Shown here one piece after another: positions 1 to 9,673 of a stretch of DNA of 64,000 bases. Positions within the stretch are counted from its first letter, which is position 1. Each line of letters opens with the position of its first letter. The translations under genes were made by a program, and so were the position numbers. The notes under the pieces are model-generated. The model saw nothing but the letters and a program-made list of their open reading frames with translations, was not told where the DNA came from and did no database searches. The DNA is from an uncultured Flavobacteriales bacterium. Its GTDB lineage: Bacteria; Bacteroidota; Bacteroidia; Palsa-965. Location of the stretch: contig CALJIF010000055.1 of assembly GCA_937974275.1 (NCBI GenBank), positions 48,093-112,092 on the forward strand, read 5' to 3'.

Positions 1-1
1 A

Positions 2-1783
2 ATGGAAGCTAAAGTGAAAAACGTACACGTGCAGGTAACCACTAACAACATGTTTACGGTTGAAGGTGGTAATTCTCAAACATTGCAGTTCAATGAAGTT
101 GGTGACCAAGTGGTGACATTCCGATTGAATGTTTCAAAAGCAGTTGGGTTGGGCAAAGTAAAAATTACCGCAAGCGGTGCAGGTGAAAAAGCGGAGCACA
201 GCATAGAGATTGATGTGCGGCACCCCAACGTTGAAGTTTCCGATGCGTATGAAGCAACATTGGAACCGGGCAAATCGTGGGAAATGGATTACACGCCATT
301 CGGTTTAACAGGTACGAATTCCGCTCAATTGGAATTCAGCACTGTTCCTCCGTTGAATTTAGGTCAACGTTTGGAATATCTGATTGGTTATCCGCACGGA
401 TGTTTGGAGCAAACCACGTCGGCTGCATTCCCTCAATTATTCTTGCCTGATCTGGTGAAAATGAGCGAGAACAAAAAGAAGAAAGTTGAATTCAACATTC
501 GTGCAGCGATATCACGTTTGCAACGTTTCCAAACTTCTTCGGGTGCGTTTGGTTACTGGCCGGGCGATCAGTATCCTTCCGAATGGGGCAGTAACTATGC
601 CGGACATTTCTTACTCGAAGCAGAAGCAAAAGGCTATCATGTTTCTTCGAACGTGTTGGAGAACTGGAAAAAATTCCAACGTGAACGCGCATTAAATTAC
701 ACTCCTCGTTACGATCGTTATTATTACTACAACGACGATTTGATGCAGGCGTATCGTTTATACACACTTGCTCTCGCTAAAGCGCCTGAGGTTGGTGCGA
801 TGAATCGTCTGAAAGAGCAAGATAATTTAAGTACTGCAGCGCGCTGGCGATTAGCTGCGGCGTATCAATTAGCAGGTCAGCCGGAAGTTGCTGCACAAAT
901 GGTGAAAGGTTTGTCAACAGAAATCAAACCTTACAACGAGTTCTCCGGAACATTCGGCAGCTCCGATCGTGACCTTGCCATGATCTTAGAAACGATGAGT
1001 TTAATGGGTGGTTCATATAAAGTTCAGGCTGCAGTTGTTGCGAAGAAAATTTCTGAAACATTGAATCGCAAGAATTATTACATGAATACACAAGCTACGG
1101 CGTATAGTTTATTGTCCTTGTGTAAATTCTCCGGTGGTGATAAAACATCGAAAGGATTCAGTTGCGATTTCGCCATTAACGGGAAAAAGAATTCCATGAA
1201 GGAGTCTTTACCGATGGCATCAACGGATATTGAAATTGTAGGAACGAGCCGTGGTAAAGTAAGTGTGAAAAATACCGGCAGTAATGTCTTGTTCGTTCGT
1301 TTGGTATTAAACGGAATCCCCGATGTAGGTAACGAAACTGCCGCAAACAATTTCATGAACATGACGGTGGATTATTCGACGATAACCGGAAAACCATTAG
1401 ATCCGACGCAGATTGTACAGGGAACAGATTTTGTGGCAACAGTAACTGTTACTAATCCGGGAATGCGAGGAGAATATCGTGAAATGGCATTAACACAAGT
1501 ATTCCCGTCAGGTTGGGAAATTCGCAACGAAAACATGGAAGCTACTGTTGGCGCTAATGTGAAAGGCAGTACCTACGATTTCCGCGATACCCGTGATGAT
1601 CGTGTTCATACATACTTCTATATTGCACCGAACAAAAGCAAAACATTCAAGGTGTATCTGAACGCAACTTACACCGGTAAGTTTTATTTGCCGGGTCCAT
1701 TCTGCGAAGCTATGTACGACAATTCCGTCAATGCCCGTAAAGAAGGTCAATGGGTGCAAGTTGTGCCTGATGTTGTAAATTAA
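2..1783 (+). CDS. Alpha-2-macroglobulin family protein, C-terminal part (5' truncated)
   Basis: The last 593 residues of a bacterial alpha-2-macroglobulin; the reading frame is open to the window edge, so the Met at base 2 is probably internal. The thioester motif CLEQ is at residues 134–137 inside GYPHGCLEQ, followed by the helical thioester domain (about 140–390) and a C-terminal beta-rich, receptor-like region. In this family the Cys–Gln thioester covalently traps an attacking protease. Bacterial members are usually periplasmic and much longer (well over 1000 residues), so the N-terminal macroglobulin domains and bait region lie upstream of the window. A strong terminator follows the stop. 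Family call is secure; the trapping role is inferred from the family. Confidence 0.9.
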   Translation: MEAKVKNVHVQVTTNNMFTVEGGNSQTLQFNEVGDQVVTFRLNVSKAVGLGKVKITASGAGEKAEHSIEIDVRHPNVEVSDAYEATLEPGKSWEMDYTPFGLTGTNSAQLEFSTVPPLNLGQRLEYLIGYPHGCLEQTTSAAFPQLFLPDLVKMSENKKKKVEFNIRAAISRLQRFQTSSGAFGYWPGDQYPSEWGSNYAGHFLLEAEAKGYHVSSNVLENWKKFQRERALNYTPRYDRYYYYNDDLMQAYRLYTLALAKAPEVGAMNRLKEQDNLSTAARWRLAAAYQLAGQPEVAAQMVKGLSTEIKPYNEFSGTFGSSDRDLAMILETMSLMGGSYKVQAAVVAKKISETLNRKNYYMNTQATAYSLLSLCKFSGGDKTSKGFSCDFAINGKKNSMKESLPMASTDIEIVGTSRGKVSVKNTGSNVLFVRLVLNGIPDVGNETAANNFMNMTVDYSTITGKPLDPTQIVQGTDFVATVTVTNPGMRGEYREMALTQVFPSGWEIRNENMEATVGANVKGSTYDFRDTRDDRVHTYFYIAPNKSKTFKVYLNATYTGKFYLPGPFCEAMYDNSVNARKEGQWVQVVPDVVN

Positions 1784-1801
1784 CAACCACCGGAACAAGT
1801 C

Positions 1802-1834
1802 GCGGGCAGATCTTATGATCTGCCCGCTTTTTTT
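1802..1834 (+). terminator. Rho-independent terminator after the alpha-2-macroglobulin gene
   Basis: An 11-bp perfect stem (GCGGGCAGATC / GATCTGCCCGC) with a 4-nt loop is followed by seven T residues. Confidence 0.9.
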
Positions 1835-1882
1835 GCTTAAATTCTGATAAACAGTCATTTATGTCATATCCGTTCAGTTGTT

Positions 1883-1890
1883 TATATTTG
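1883..1890 (+). promoter_or_regulatory. Bacteroidota-type -7 element (TATATTTG)
   Basis: TATATTTG matches the TAnnTTTG consensus exactly. It lies about 50 nt before the start at 1943 and downstream of the terminator of the preceding gene. I did not find a clear -33 TTTG at ideal spacing. Confidence 0.5.
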
Positions 1891-1942
1891 TTTAGCAGCG
1901 TTGGGCACAATAATTGCAACGTTGATGCGTAACCACACCTCC

Positions 1943-2710
1943 ATGAAAAAAAATTACCTCTTCAGTGTTTTGTTTTTGCTGCTCATTGCAGGCGCATTGC
2001 AAGCTCAGTTTGGTTTGCCGATGGGCTTCAACGTCAAAGAGTTTAAGAAAAACGAAGAAACGGCATTGTGGATTCTGATGTACGATACGGTTACGATGAA
2101 AGTGCGCAACTACGACCGCATTCCTGCGGATAAAGAAGTTATTGCTGTTCAGGACAAATCGGGCTGGAAAGTAGTGGCTGCGGAATTAACAGCTGAAGGT
2201 TACCGCAATGCAACATACTATGCGGTTGACAACAAATATACTGTTACTGCGATGAAGCGAAAGCCGGATACAACGGCACTTGTGGCGGTCTCACGCGCTA
2301 TGTTTCAGGCGAATGAAAACTTAAAAAAACTGAACATCAAAGTTTCCAATTGGAAAAAAGCGGTAAAGATTAACGTCGATCAAACCATTCACGTTTTTGC
2401 ATTTTGTGATGGAGATGCGAACGGTACAATTTGGTATGGCCCTGAATGCATTTGGTATTTTACCGCTGACGGCAAAAATTTATCCGCAAGTAAAATCGTG
2501 AACAAGGCTCCGATGATGGCAGGTAAAGCAGGCAACGTTTTGAATGTGAATTGCCCGACAGATAAGATGCCTACGCTGGGTTTGATTTGGTTGGCACACC
2601 GTTTTAAGACAAACTACGCCACGGTTAATGTGGAATACAAAACCGGAACCAGCACATACTTATTCAATAAAGATCAAGGAATTTATTCCTGGGAACACAT
2701 GGCTAAATAA
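1943..2710 (+). CDS. Secreted protein of unknown function
   Basis: 255 residues. The start at 1943 is chosen because it opens a clean Sec signal peptide (MKK, a leucine-rich core, cleavage after GALQA before Q); an upstream in-frame ATG at 1901 would put an unlikely polar extension in front of it. The mature part is about 230 residues with no motif I recognise; it is rich in Lys and aromatic residues and may be all-beta. It stands alone between a terminator and the convergent MoxR gene, whose stop codon abuts its own. No function is assigned. Confidence 0.75.
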   Translation: MKKNYLFSVLFLLLIAGALQAQFGLPMGFNVKEFKKNEETALWILMYDTVTMKVRNYDRIPADKEVIAVQDKSGWKVVAAELTAEGYRNATYYAVDNKYTVTAMKRKPDTTALVAVSRAMFQANENLKKLNIKVSNWKKAVKINVDQTIHVFAFCDGDANGTIWYGPECIWYFTADGKNLSASKIVNKAPMMAGKAGNVLNVNCPTDKMPTLGLIWLAHRFKTNYATVNVEYKTGTSTYLFNKDQGIYSWEHMAK

Positions 2711-3673
2711 TCAGCACAACTGCTCGATTATTTTCTCTACGCTTATTCCTTCCGCTTCTGCTTTGTAATTGCGCACGATTCGATGACGCAAAATCGGCTT
2801 TACAACAGCACGAACATCTTCCATATCAGGAGAATACTTTCCGCTTACAACGGCATGACATTTAGCACCAAGAATTAAGTATTGAGATGCACGCGGACCA
2901 GCTCCCCAAGCAACATACTTGTTCACTTCAGGATCTGCGTTGGGTGTATTCGGACGTGTTTTAGCAACAATGCGCACCGCGTATTCCATAACATTATCAG
3001 GAACCGGAACACGACGAACGAGATCTTGCAAATACATGATTTCATCTGTGCTCAACACCTTATTCACGGTAACATTGCGCTCAGAGGTTGTGTTCTTCAC
3101 CACTTGTAATTCTTCCTCAAACGTCGGATAATCGAGCGATACGTTAAACATGAAGCGGTCGAGTTGAGCTTCAGGTAAAGCGTATGTTCCCTCCTGCTCA
3201 ATCGGGTTTTGAGTAGCCAAGACGAAAAACGGTTGATCTAATTTATAACGCTTCCCTGCAGCCGTAACCGCGCGTTCCTGCATCGCTTCTAAAAGTGCCG
3301 ATTGTGTTTTCGGAGGCGTACGGTTAATCTCATCGGCGAGAATGATATTGGCGAACAAAGGTCCTTTAATAAACTTAAACTGTCTTGTTTCATCCAATAT
3401 TTCAGTGCCGATAATATCAGATGGCATAAGATCGGGCGTAAACTGAATACGGTTATAGCTCAATCCTAACGATTGAGCAACAGTATTTACCAATAATGTT
3501 TTAGCCAAACCGGGAACGCCAACCAGCAAACAATGACCGTTACTGAATATGGAAATCAAGACGTCTTTTACCACATCTTCCTGCCCGACAATAATCTTGC
3601 GAATTTCTGTATTAAGCAGATTATACTTCTCGCGGAAATAATTTACCGCTTCAACATCATTCTTAAACTGCAT
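2711..3673 (-). CDS. MoxR-family AAA+ ATPase
   Basis: 320 residues, the usual MoxR length. Walker A GVPGLAKT is at residues 52–59, Walker B ILADE around 111–115 and sensor-1 ATQNP around 153–157, followed by the EGTYALPEAQLDRF segment typical of MoxR. These ATPases act as chaperones that help assemble or activate other proteins or complexes, often with von Willebrand factor A partners; no such partner gene is next to it here. It is the last gene of a minus-strand cluster: the SurA-like gene ends 18 bp upstream, suggesting co-transcription with envelope-folding factors. Confidence 0.93.
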   Translation of the reverse strand: MQFKNDVEAVNYFREKYNLLNTEIRKIIVGQEDVVKDVLISIFSNGHCLLVGVPGLAKTLLVNTVAQSLGLSYNRIQFTPDLMPSDIIGTEILDETRQFKFIKGPLFANIILADEINRTPPKTQSALLEAMQERAVTAAGKRYKLDQPFFVLATQNPIEQEGTYALPEAQLDRFMFNVSLDYPTFEEELQVVKNTTSERNVTVNKVLSTDEIMYLQDLVRRVPVPDNVMEYAVRIVAKTRPNTPNADPEVNKYVAWGAGPRASQYLILGAKCHAVVSGKYSPDMEDVRAVVKPILRHRIVRNYKAEAEGISVEKIIEQLC

Positions 3674-3691
3674 GTGGCAAAAATTAAATTC

Positions 3692-5068
3692 TTACTTCAG
3701 GTAATTCAGCCAAGGATATTTGAACTGATAATGCCTGTGATCCTCGGATATACGAATATACGTATTCGGTAATTTCTTCTTCACCCATTCATTGATGGCT
3801 TTTTCCTGCTTTGCCTGCAATGCCATATCCTGAATTAACTGGTAATCATCTTTCAAATTCGCTTTATGGGGCTCGGAACGTGATTTCAAGTATAACACAC
3901 GATAAGCTTGTTTTCCATCACGCGTAGCCATGGCATGAGGTGCAGAATAGCTTCCCGGCTTCATCTGGCTCACCAATACCGGAAACTCCGGATTCGGATC
4001 CAAATCACCTAACATGTTTACTTCAATTTTTGTAGTGCCGGTATATGGATTGATAATCAAACCGCACGAATACTTGGAATCCGCGTCATCAGAAAACTTC
4101 GCTGCAGCTTCACAAAAAGTCATTGAGTCAAGACGAACGAACTTCATAATTGAATCGAGTCGCACTTTGGCCAACTTTACATCTTCTGTTGTTACCGGAA
4201 CTTCATATAAAATGTGTCGAATATCGACCTCTTCGCCCCTTCGTGCCAATAATTGTACAAAGTGAAAACCGTATTCCGTTTCGAAAACTTCCGATATTTC
4301 ATTTTCCTTCATGCTAAAGCATACGGCATCAAACGCCGGCACAAACGTTCCGCGACGTATGTTTTCGTATTTACCGCAATTGAACTGAGATCCGGGATCT
4401 TTTGAATAGGTAGAAGCTGCAACACAGAAGTCTAATTTTCCGGTGACCACACGCTGACGAATACTTTCCAGTTCCATGCGCGCATATTCCTTCAATTCGG
4501 GGTTGATTGTCGGTTTAATCACAATTTGTCCAACCTCAACCTCCGCATTAATAAAAGGCAAACTATCTGCGGGAATAGAAGCGTAATATGCTTTAATATC
4601 AGCAGGAGTAACCGTGATATTCTGTGTAATCTGTCCTTCCATTTTTTGAATCATGATGAGTTCTTTAACACGATCATGTAATTCAAAACGGAATGCATCG
4701 GTTGTTTTACCGTAGAACTCTTCGAACTTTTTTTGCGATCCGAATTGCATGATGAAATAACGCAAGCGACGATCAATCTCCCCGTTAATCTCTGCCTCAG
4801 ACACCGTGATACTATCCTTTACAGCCTGAGCCAACATGAGTTTCTTCACCAACAGCGATTCAAGGATGACTCCGCGAAGCGAATCGTTTAACGGCAAACC
4901 TTGTTCTTCATAATCCGCGTAAGCATTTTGAATATCAGATTCCTTAATGGTCTGATTTCCTACAACGGCAACAACACGATCCACCATTACAGGTTGATCC
5001 TGAGCAGAAGCATCCGTGAAAGTCAACACCCACAAGGCGCTGAAGAGTAGCAATAAGTTAACCCGCAT
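3692..5068 (-). CDS. Periplasmic peptidyl-prolyl isomerase, SurA-like
   Basis: 458 residues from the start at 5068. This start opens a signal peptide (MRVNLLLLFSALW...ASAQ) and overlaps the upstream gene by 11 nt; a longer in-frame extension to 5182 would lie wholly inside that gene. A SurA N-terminal helical domain (DRVVAVVGNQTIKESDI) is followed by two parvulin-like segments around VGQIVIKP and VDIRHILYEVP, the second closer to consensus. It should act in the periplasm as a chaperone/isomerase for outer-membrane proteins. It is the third folding-factor gene of a run of three, with MoxR downstream. Confidence 0.9.
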   Translation of the reverse strand: MRVNLLLLFSALWVLTFTDASAQDQPVMVDRVVAVVGNQTIKESDIQNAYADYEEQGLPLNDSLRGVILESLLVKKLMLAQAVKDSITVSEAEINGEIDRRLRYFIMQFGSQKKFEEFYGKTTDAFRFELHDRVKELIMIQKMEGQITQNITVTPADIKAYYASIPADSLPFINAEVEVGQIVIKPTINPELKEYARMELESIRQRVVTGKLDFCVAASTYSKDPGSQFNCGKYENIRRGTFVPAFDAVCFSMKENEISEVFETEYGFHFVQLLARRGEEVDIRHILYEVPVTTEDVKLAKVRLDSIMKFVRLDSMTFCEAAAKFSDDADSKYSCGLIINPYTGTTKIEVNMLGDLDPNPEFPVLVSQMKPGSYSAPHAMATRDGKQAYRVLYLKSRSEPHKANLKDDYQLIQDMALQAKQEKAINEWVKKKLPNTYIRISEDHRHYQFKYPWLNYLK

Positions 5069-5927
5069 TGATCTTAATTTCTTTTTTATTAATAGCGTCA
5101 TTATAAATATCATTCCGCATACGGTCGATAAGATCGCGTTTGCGTTGATTGATGATAATGCTGCGAATATTTTCCTTTTCAAATCCTATAGGACTTTTGC
5201 TGTCCCGAATCATAAAACCTCGAATATCCACGAAGTACAAATGCGTCGTATCGGAAACTTCTACATATCGGTTATTCTGCAGAAACAATTCCTTGTTATA
5301 GGTTGGAATCGGCACTTCCTTCAACAAATCATCAAACAACAACCAGGACTGATCATCCAGAAAGTAGTTCGCTGCGAATTGCATACAATATCCTTCCAGT
5401 TCTTTTTTATCCTGAGGTTTTGTTGAACGTATCCAGTTTTTCAATTTGGCGACATTGGGTGCTTTTTTATCCACCTTAACGTATACAACCTTGATGATGT
5501 TGTTCTTCAACGTGAAATCATCCGGATGTTCGTTGTAGTACTTCTCAATTTCAGTTTCACTCACGATGGTATCCAATTGCTGCTGCACCAGCTTCTGTTC
5601 ATAGTTGTAAATGATCAGACTGTTGCGGTATTTACGTAATTGCTCCTCTACATTTTTTTCATCAGTACCCAAATTTTGTTCTGCCTGATGAACCAACAAC
5701 ATTTCACGCACCCAACTGTTAATGTATGTCTGCGCAAAACGAGCGCTATCGTCTTTGGACATATCTTCAGTCATGGCCGACTTCAGATCGGATTCGTACA
5801 GCTTGTAATTATAAACTTCCGCTAATACTTTTCCGCCCGTTTCATTTTGTTTGTTCTCTGTTCTATCGCATGAATAACACACAACTAACAGTACAGAGAC
5901 GAACAAAAACAGAATACGTTGCCGCAT
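5058..5927 (-). CDS. Putative SurA/PpiC-like envelope lipoprotein
   Basis: 289 residues from Met at 5927 (an in-frame ATG at 5942 adds five residues). The N-terminus is a hydrophobic stretch followed by CYSC, a lipobox-like site for lipid attachment, so it is probably membrane-anchored in the periplasm. Sequence such as VLAEVYNYKLYESDLKSAM resembles the SurA N-terminal region, but I see no clear parvulin catalytic domain. It lies between two obvious peptidyl-prolyl isomerases and overlaps the next by 11 nt, which supports a folding or chaperone role. The exact activity is inferred from context. Confidence 0.75.
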   Translation of the reverse strand: MRQRILFLFVSVLLVVCYSCDRTENKQNETGGKVLAEVYNYKLYESDLKSAMTEDMSKDDSARFAQTYINSWVREMLLVHQAEQNLGTDEKNVEEQLRKYRNSLIIYNYEQKLVQQQLDTIVSETEIEKYYNEHPDDFTLKNNIIKVVYVKVDKKAPNVAKLKNWIRSTKPQDKKELEGYCMQFAANYFLDDQSWLLFDDLLKEVPIPTYNKELFLQNNRYVEVSDTTHLYFVDIRGFMIRDSKSPIGFEKENIRSIIINQRKRDLIDRMRNDIYNDAINKKEIKINAG

Positions 5928-5947
5928 GAGCAGAAAGTACAAGACTA

Positions 5948-8140
5948 CTATTTTACAAGCTTCAGAACATCACGATTAACTTGAACAGGATATTTCGCTT
6001 TTAACGATTCAACCCACTCACGCTCCAAACGATTTTGATAATCTGTTGTGATGACACCACGAGCTTCCTGAAGCGTTTTCGGCTTAGGCTGCTGAACTTC
6101 GTACGTATGCACAAATGTTACTCGATTATCTTTCATTTGATCCGCTGATGTGCCTGCCTTCCAGTTGCCGTCAACAGCAGCATTTTCGCCCTTTGTCCAC
6201 AACTTACGTTCAGCTTGTACATTTAACTGAGAGTCTTTATTTACCTCAGCCAAAATCTCCTTTTCAGTTTTGCCTTTGCTGATCATCTTGCGAACCATTT
6301 TCGCAGTCTTGGCATCTTTACAAGAATACACAACAGCATCGGCACGCTCCGGCCACAAATAATTGTTCTTATTCCCTTCATAGAAAGTCCGAAGTCCTAC
6401 CGTATCTTTTACTGCTTTCGACCACACACGCTGATCCATTAAGTCGAACAACAAAATTCCATCACGATATTCCTGCATCAGATATCCGAATTCTGCATAC
6501 TTCTTTTCCAATTTGCTATCCTCCAAAGTAATGCACATCTCGTTAACGTATGCCGTGTATGAATCATCCACCAGTTTCTTAAGCTCTGTTTTGGCACGAC
6601 GCACCTGCTGAGATTCCATCCACACCGCAAAGTCCATCTGCGTGTAGTTTTTACCACCCAGCGTAAACAACACTTTGTTCATTCCCTTCGCTTTTTCAGC
6701 AGCAACCCACTTGCCCATAAAAATTGTGCTGTCCACAACTTTGTACATCTCAGCTTTTACTTTAGGGTATTCTACAAAAGCATTTTCCTTTTTCACTGCT
6801 TCTATCAATGCTGTTTTGCCTTGCTGTCCGCGTTGATCACGATTACAACGTGCTTTAATATCATTCTTGGATTGTTCGAAAGTGGGCACCATTCTGCGAT
6901 CCAATCGCTTCACGATGTGCCATCCCCAATCCGTTTTAACCGGCTCGGAATAATCACCGTTGTTTTGTAAACCAAAAGCTGCCTTTTCAAATGGAGCAGG
7001 CATTTTGTACAAACCAAACCATGGCATTTCACCTCCTTTTGCAGCTGATGGTTTGTCATCGGAAAACTGACGCGCCAATGTTGCGAAGTCTTCTCCTGCC
7101 TTAACCTTACCGTAAATTTCATCAATCTTATTTTTTGCATTGATGGAATCCTGAGTTGCCATTCCCATTGGAGCTTTAACCATGATGTGCGCCACCAAAA
7201 CTTCTCCTTGCGCAGGACGACGATCATGTACATACACCAAGTGATATCCGTAACGCGTGCGTGCAGGACCGCCGATTTTACCGACCGGAGTATTATAGCA
7301 CAACGTTTCGAACTGATACACCATAGAGAAAGCTGTAAAATATCCTAAATCACCACGATTCTGACGTGCAGACTCATCTTCAGACGCCATAAATGCCACA
7401 TCATCAAACGGCGCAGGTTTGCCACGATACTTGCGCTCCAATTGTTTCAACGGATTCACCAAATTATACACGCGCAAAGTATCAGAAGGCGAAGATTCTT
7501 TTGAGATTTTATATTTCGCCTTAAGCTTTGCTTCATAGTCGGCAATTTGCTTGGATACCGGCTTTCCTGCCAGCAAACCTTGAATGATATTGATTTTAGT
7601 GTAGGCGATATCCGTGTCTTTCGGAAGCGAATTTTCATCCAAACGAATCAGGATATGACTCGCACGAATATCTTCTTTCATACGATTGTATGCCTCGAGA
7701 TATAAACTGTCATTCACCTTCTTGTCTGTCAAATATGGTTGCGCCACCTGACGGCGATAGCCAGCCAATTCATTCTTAAAAGCTGCAGAAGTATCCATTT
7801 TCAGATCCTGAGCCTCTTTCACTTTCATCTTAAACGTCGTGAAGAGATCGAGATAGTTATTTAAAGCAGTAGTATCACCTGCCTGATCCTTGTTATTCTT
7901 TTTGTACACGTACATGAACTCACCCAAAGTAACCTTGGTGTCTCCAATAGTCATTAAGACCAAATTGGCCGTATCAACTCCGGCAACTTTAGGTTGCGGG
8001 CTTCCGGGAGCCGGCATCTGTTTCTGAGGAGCAGCCTTTTGCGAAGTAGTTTGTGTGGGTCTGGAGGTGTCTTTCTGCTGAGCAAATCCGTAAGTGCACC
8101 CAACAGCGGCAACAACAAGAGCTAAAATCGACTTTTTCAT
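5948..8140 (-). CDS. Periplasmic peptidyl-prolyl isomerase with two parvulin domains
   Basis: 730 residues from the start at 8140, which opens a signal peptide ending GFAQ. A Gln/Pro/Lys-rich linker follows, then a SurA-like N-domain (about 55–130) and two parvulin (PpiC) domains, the first starting near IRASHILIRL and the second near VLVAHIMVKAPMG and running to GWHIVKRLDRR. The C-terminal ~300 residues are helical and may bind substrate. It is the first gene of the isomerase–lipoprotein–SurA–MoxR cluster, with a good promoter just upstream. Expected role: folding of secreted and outer-membrane proteins. Confidence 0.92.
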   Translation of the reverse strand: MKKSILALVVAAVGCTYGFAQQKDTSRPTQTTSQKAAPQKQMPAPGSPQPKVAGVDTANLVLMTIGDTKVTLGEFMYVYKKNNKDQAGDTTALNNYLDLFTTFKMKVKEAQDLKMDTSAAFKNELAGYRRQVAQPYLTDKKVNDSLYLEAYNRMKEDIRASHILIRLDENSLPKDTDIAYTKINIIQGLLAGKPVSKQIADYEAKLKAKYKISKESSPSDTLRVYNLVNPLKQLERKYRGKPAPFDDVAFMASEDESARQNRGDLGYFTAFSMVYQFETLCYNTPVGKIGGPARTRYGYHLVYVHDRRPAQGEVLVAHIMVKAPMGMATQDSINAKNKIDEIYGKVKAGEDFATLARQFSDDKPSAAKGGEMPWFGLYKMPAPFEKAAFGLQNNGDYSEPVKTDWGWHIVKRLDRRMVPTFEQSKNDIKARCNRDQRGQQGKTALIEAVKKENAFVEYPKVKAEMYKVVDSTIFMGKWVAAEKAKGMNKVLFTLGGKNYTQMDFAVWMESQQVRRAKTELKKLVDDSYTAYVNEMCITLEDSKLEKKYAEFGYLMQEYRDGILLFDLMDQRVWSKAVKDTVGLRTFYEGNKNNYLWPERADAVVYSCKDAKTAKMVRKMISKGKTEKEILAEVNKDSQLNVQAERKLWTKGENAAVDGNWKAGTSADQMKDNRVTFVHTYEVQQPKPKTLQEARGVITTDYQNRLEREWVESLKAKYPVQVNRDVLKLVK

Positions 8141-8169
8141 AAATATGTACTGAGATTTTTTGAGAAGAG

Positions 8170-8200
8170 CAAAAGTACTGATTATGAGAGAAACAGCCAA
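8170..8200 (-). promoter_or_regulatory. Promoter of the peptidyl-prolyl isomerase cluster
   Basis: On the minus strand TTG (8198–8200) is followed after 20 nt by TACTTTTG (8170–8177), a full match to the Bacteroidota TTG-N19–21-TAnnTTTG promoter. It lies about 30 nt before the start at 8140. Confidence 0.65.
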
Positions 8201-8231
8201 CCATTAAAGTGGGCTAATCCAAACGAATTTA

Positions 8232-8239
8232 TACCTTTG
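8232..8239 (+). promoter_or_regulatory. -7 element TACCTTTG before the lipoprotein gene
   Basis: An exact TAnnTTTG match about 30 nt before the start at 8270, divergent from the isomerase promoter. The -33 box is not obvious. Confidence 0.5.
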
Positions 8240-8269
8240 CGCCGTTCTTAGATAAACCCTTATACCACT

Positions 8270-9130
8270 ATGAGATTTACGACATTAACCTTAGCAGCAG
8301 CTTTTGCCTTTGCGGCATGTAGTAACGACAAGCCGGAAAACAATGATACCGATACACTCAAAGGCGATTCGACCGGTGTAACCGTGGAAGTAGACAACGA
8401 AGGAAGCAAGACCACGTTGCCATCTCCTTTGCGCGTTGCCATGATGTTTCAGCGCAGCGGACTGAAATTTATTCCGGGCATCACCTTCGGATCTGACAAG
8501 GCGATTAACTTCTCAACGAAATTTCAGAAAGCCCGCATTATGGGTGTGTACAGTTCGGATTTAGCTTACACGGTCCTTAATAAGCAGTCGAATGAGTCGC
8601 AGAAGCTTTTGAAAACTATCCGCGAAGTTGCAGGACAAATAGATTTGGGAAAAGTATTTGACCAAACCAACTTGTATGACCGTTTCAACGCGAATTTGGA
8701 CAATACCGACTCGTTGGGAGGAATTATCGGCGATATTCAATATCAAACCGATTTACAGTTGCAAGCAGGTGGGCAAACAGAGATGTATGGCATCATTTTT
8801 TCAGGAGCTTGGGTGGAAGCCATGTATATCGGAGCTCAGGTGTATAAAAAAGAAGGCAATGACAACGTGGTACTGGCATTGTTAGAGCAAATGGCGGTTC
8901 TGAAGAGCATTTTGGAAGAATTGAATTCATACAATACACAAGACGCGGATTTAAAAGCATGGATTGCTGAATTATCGGCTCTTCAAACTATAGTGGATGC
9001 AATGCCTTCTATCAAGAAGTTGAATGAAAATCCGGATTTGGAATTTAAAGATGTGAAGCCTACTTCAGAAGAGATGGCTCCTGTGATTCAGAAAATTGAA
9101 GAATTACGAGCAGCAATTGTGAAAGGATAA
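8270..9130 (+). CDS. Lipoprotein of unknown function
   Basis: 286 residues. The N-terminus MRFTTLTLAAAFAFAACSND is a lipoprotein signal with Cys at the end of AFAAC. After an acidic Asp/Thr-rich linker (to about residue 45) the protein is mostly helical, with segments such as EEMAPVIQKIEELRAAI. I recognise no enzymatic motif. Similar-looking lipoproteins are common in Bacteroidota without assigned function. A secreted protein gene follows 18 bp later on the same strand and is probably co-transcribed. Confidence 0.8.
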   Translation: MRFTTLTLAAAFAFAACSNDKPENNDTDTLKGDSTGVTVEVDNEGSKTTLPSPLRVAMMFQRSGLKFIPGITFGSDKAINFSTKFQKARIMGVYSSDLAYTVLNKQSNESQKLLKTIREVAGQIDLGKVFDQTNLYDRFNANLDNTDSLGGIIGDIQYQTDLQLQAGGQTEMYGIIFSGAWVEAMYIGAQVYKKEGNDNVVLALLEQMAVLKSILEELNSYNTQDADLKAWIAELSALQTIVDAMPSIKKLNENPDLEFKDVKPTSEEMAPVIQKIEELRAAIVKG

Positions 9131-9148
9131 TTAAAAAACTAAAGCCCT

Positions 9149-9616
9149 ATGAAAAGATTTGCATTTATCCTGATTCCATGTGCCGTTGTAGTAATGGCCT
9201 TGACTACTGCAGCCGTTCAGCAAGCTGAAATTTGCGATACCAAAGCACTTAAAGAAGCTGCAAAAAACAAACTGAGCCCTTATAACTACGATAGCGGAAA
9301 AGTAACCAAGCTGACTTACAAGAATAAGCCACAGTTAAAAGAGATTGAAGTTCCGGTCTTCATCGGAGAAAAATATCGTATGGTATTTAACATGAGTGGA
9401 ATTACGCGTGGGGTTGTGGTGACTGTCTTTAACAAAGACAAGGAAGCTAAAAATCGCAAAGCGTTATGGTCATCTAAAGACGCGAAAGCTGAAGGTGGAT
9501 TATACAGCTTCGAACCGGAAGGCGGCAAGTTCAAATTTTATGTGGACTACGAAATTCCGGCGGTACAAGACTCTGCTAAAGCTGAATGTGCAGTTTTCAT
9601 GCTGGGATACAAGTAA
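9149..9616 (+). CDS. Small secreted protein of unknown function
   Basis: 155 residues with an N-terminal signal peptide (MKRFAFILIPCAVVVMAL...). The mature part is beta-rich, with alternating hydrophobic and charged residues (YRMVFNMSGITRGVVVTVF) and only one Cys late in the protein. The fold may be a small beta-sandwich. It lies 18 bp after the lipoprotein gene and is closed by a strong terminator, so the two form a short operon. No function is assigned. Confidence 0.78.
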   Translation: MKRFAFILIPCAVVVMALTTAAVQQAEICDTKALKEAAKNKLSPYNYDSGKVTKLTYKNKPQLKEIEVPVFIGEKYRMVFNMSGITRGVVVTVFNKDKEAKNRKALWSSKDAKAEGGLYSFEPEGGKFKFYVDYEIPAVQDSAKAECAVFMLGYK

Positions 9617-9635
9617 CCCATTTTGCGAATGTTTT

Positions 9636-9662
9636 AAAGGCTTGCTTCGGCAGGCCTTTTTT
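9636..9662 (+). terminator. Rho-independent terminator with TTCG tetraloop
   Basis: AAAGGCTTGC pairs with GCAGGCCTTT (one T·G wobble) around a TTCG loop, followed by T residues. It ends the two-gene operon at 8270–9616. Confidence 0.88.
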
Positions 9663-9673
9663 ATGCTCTATTG

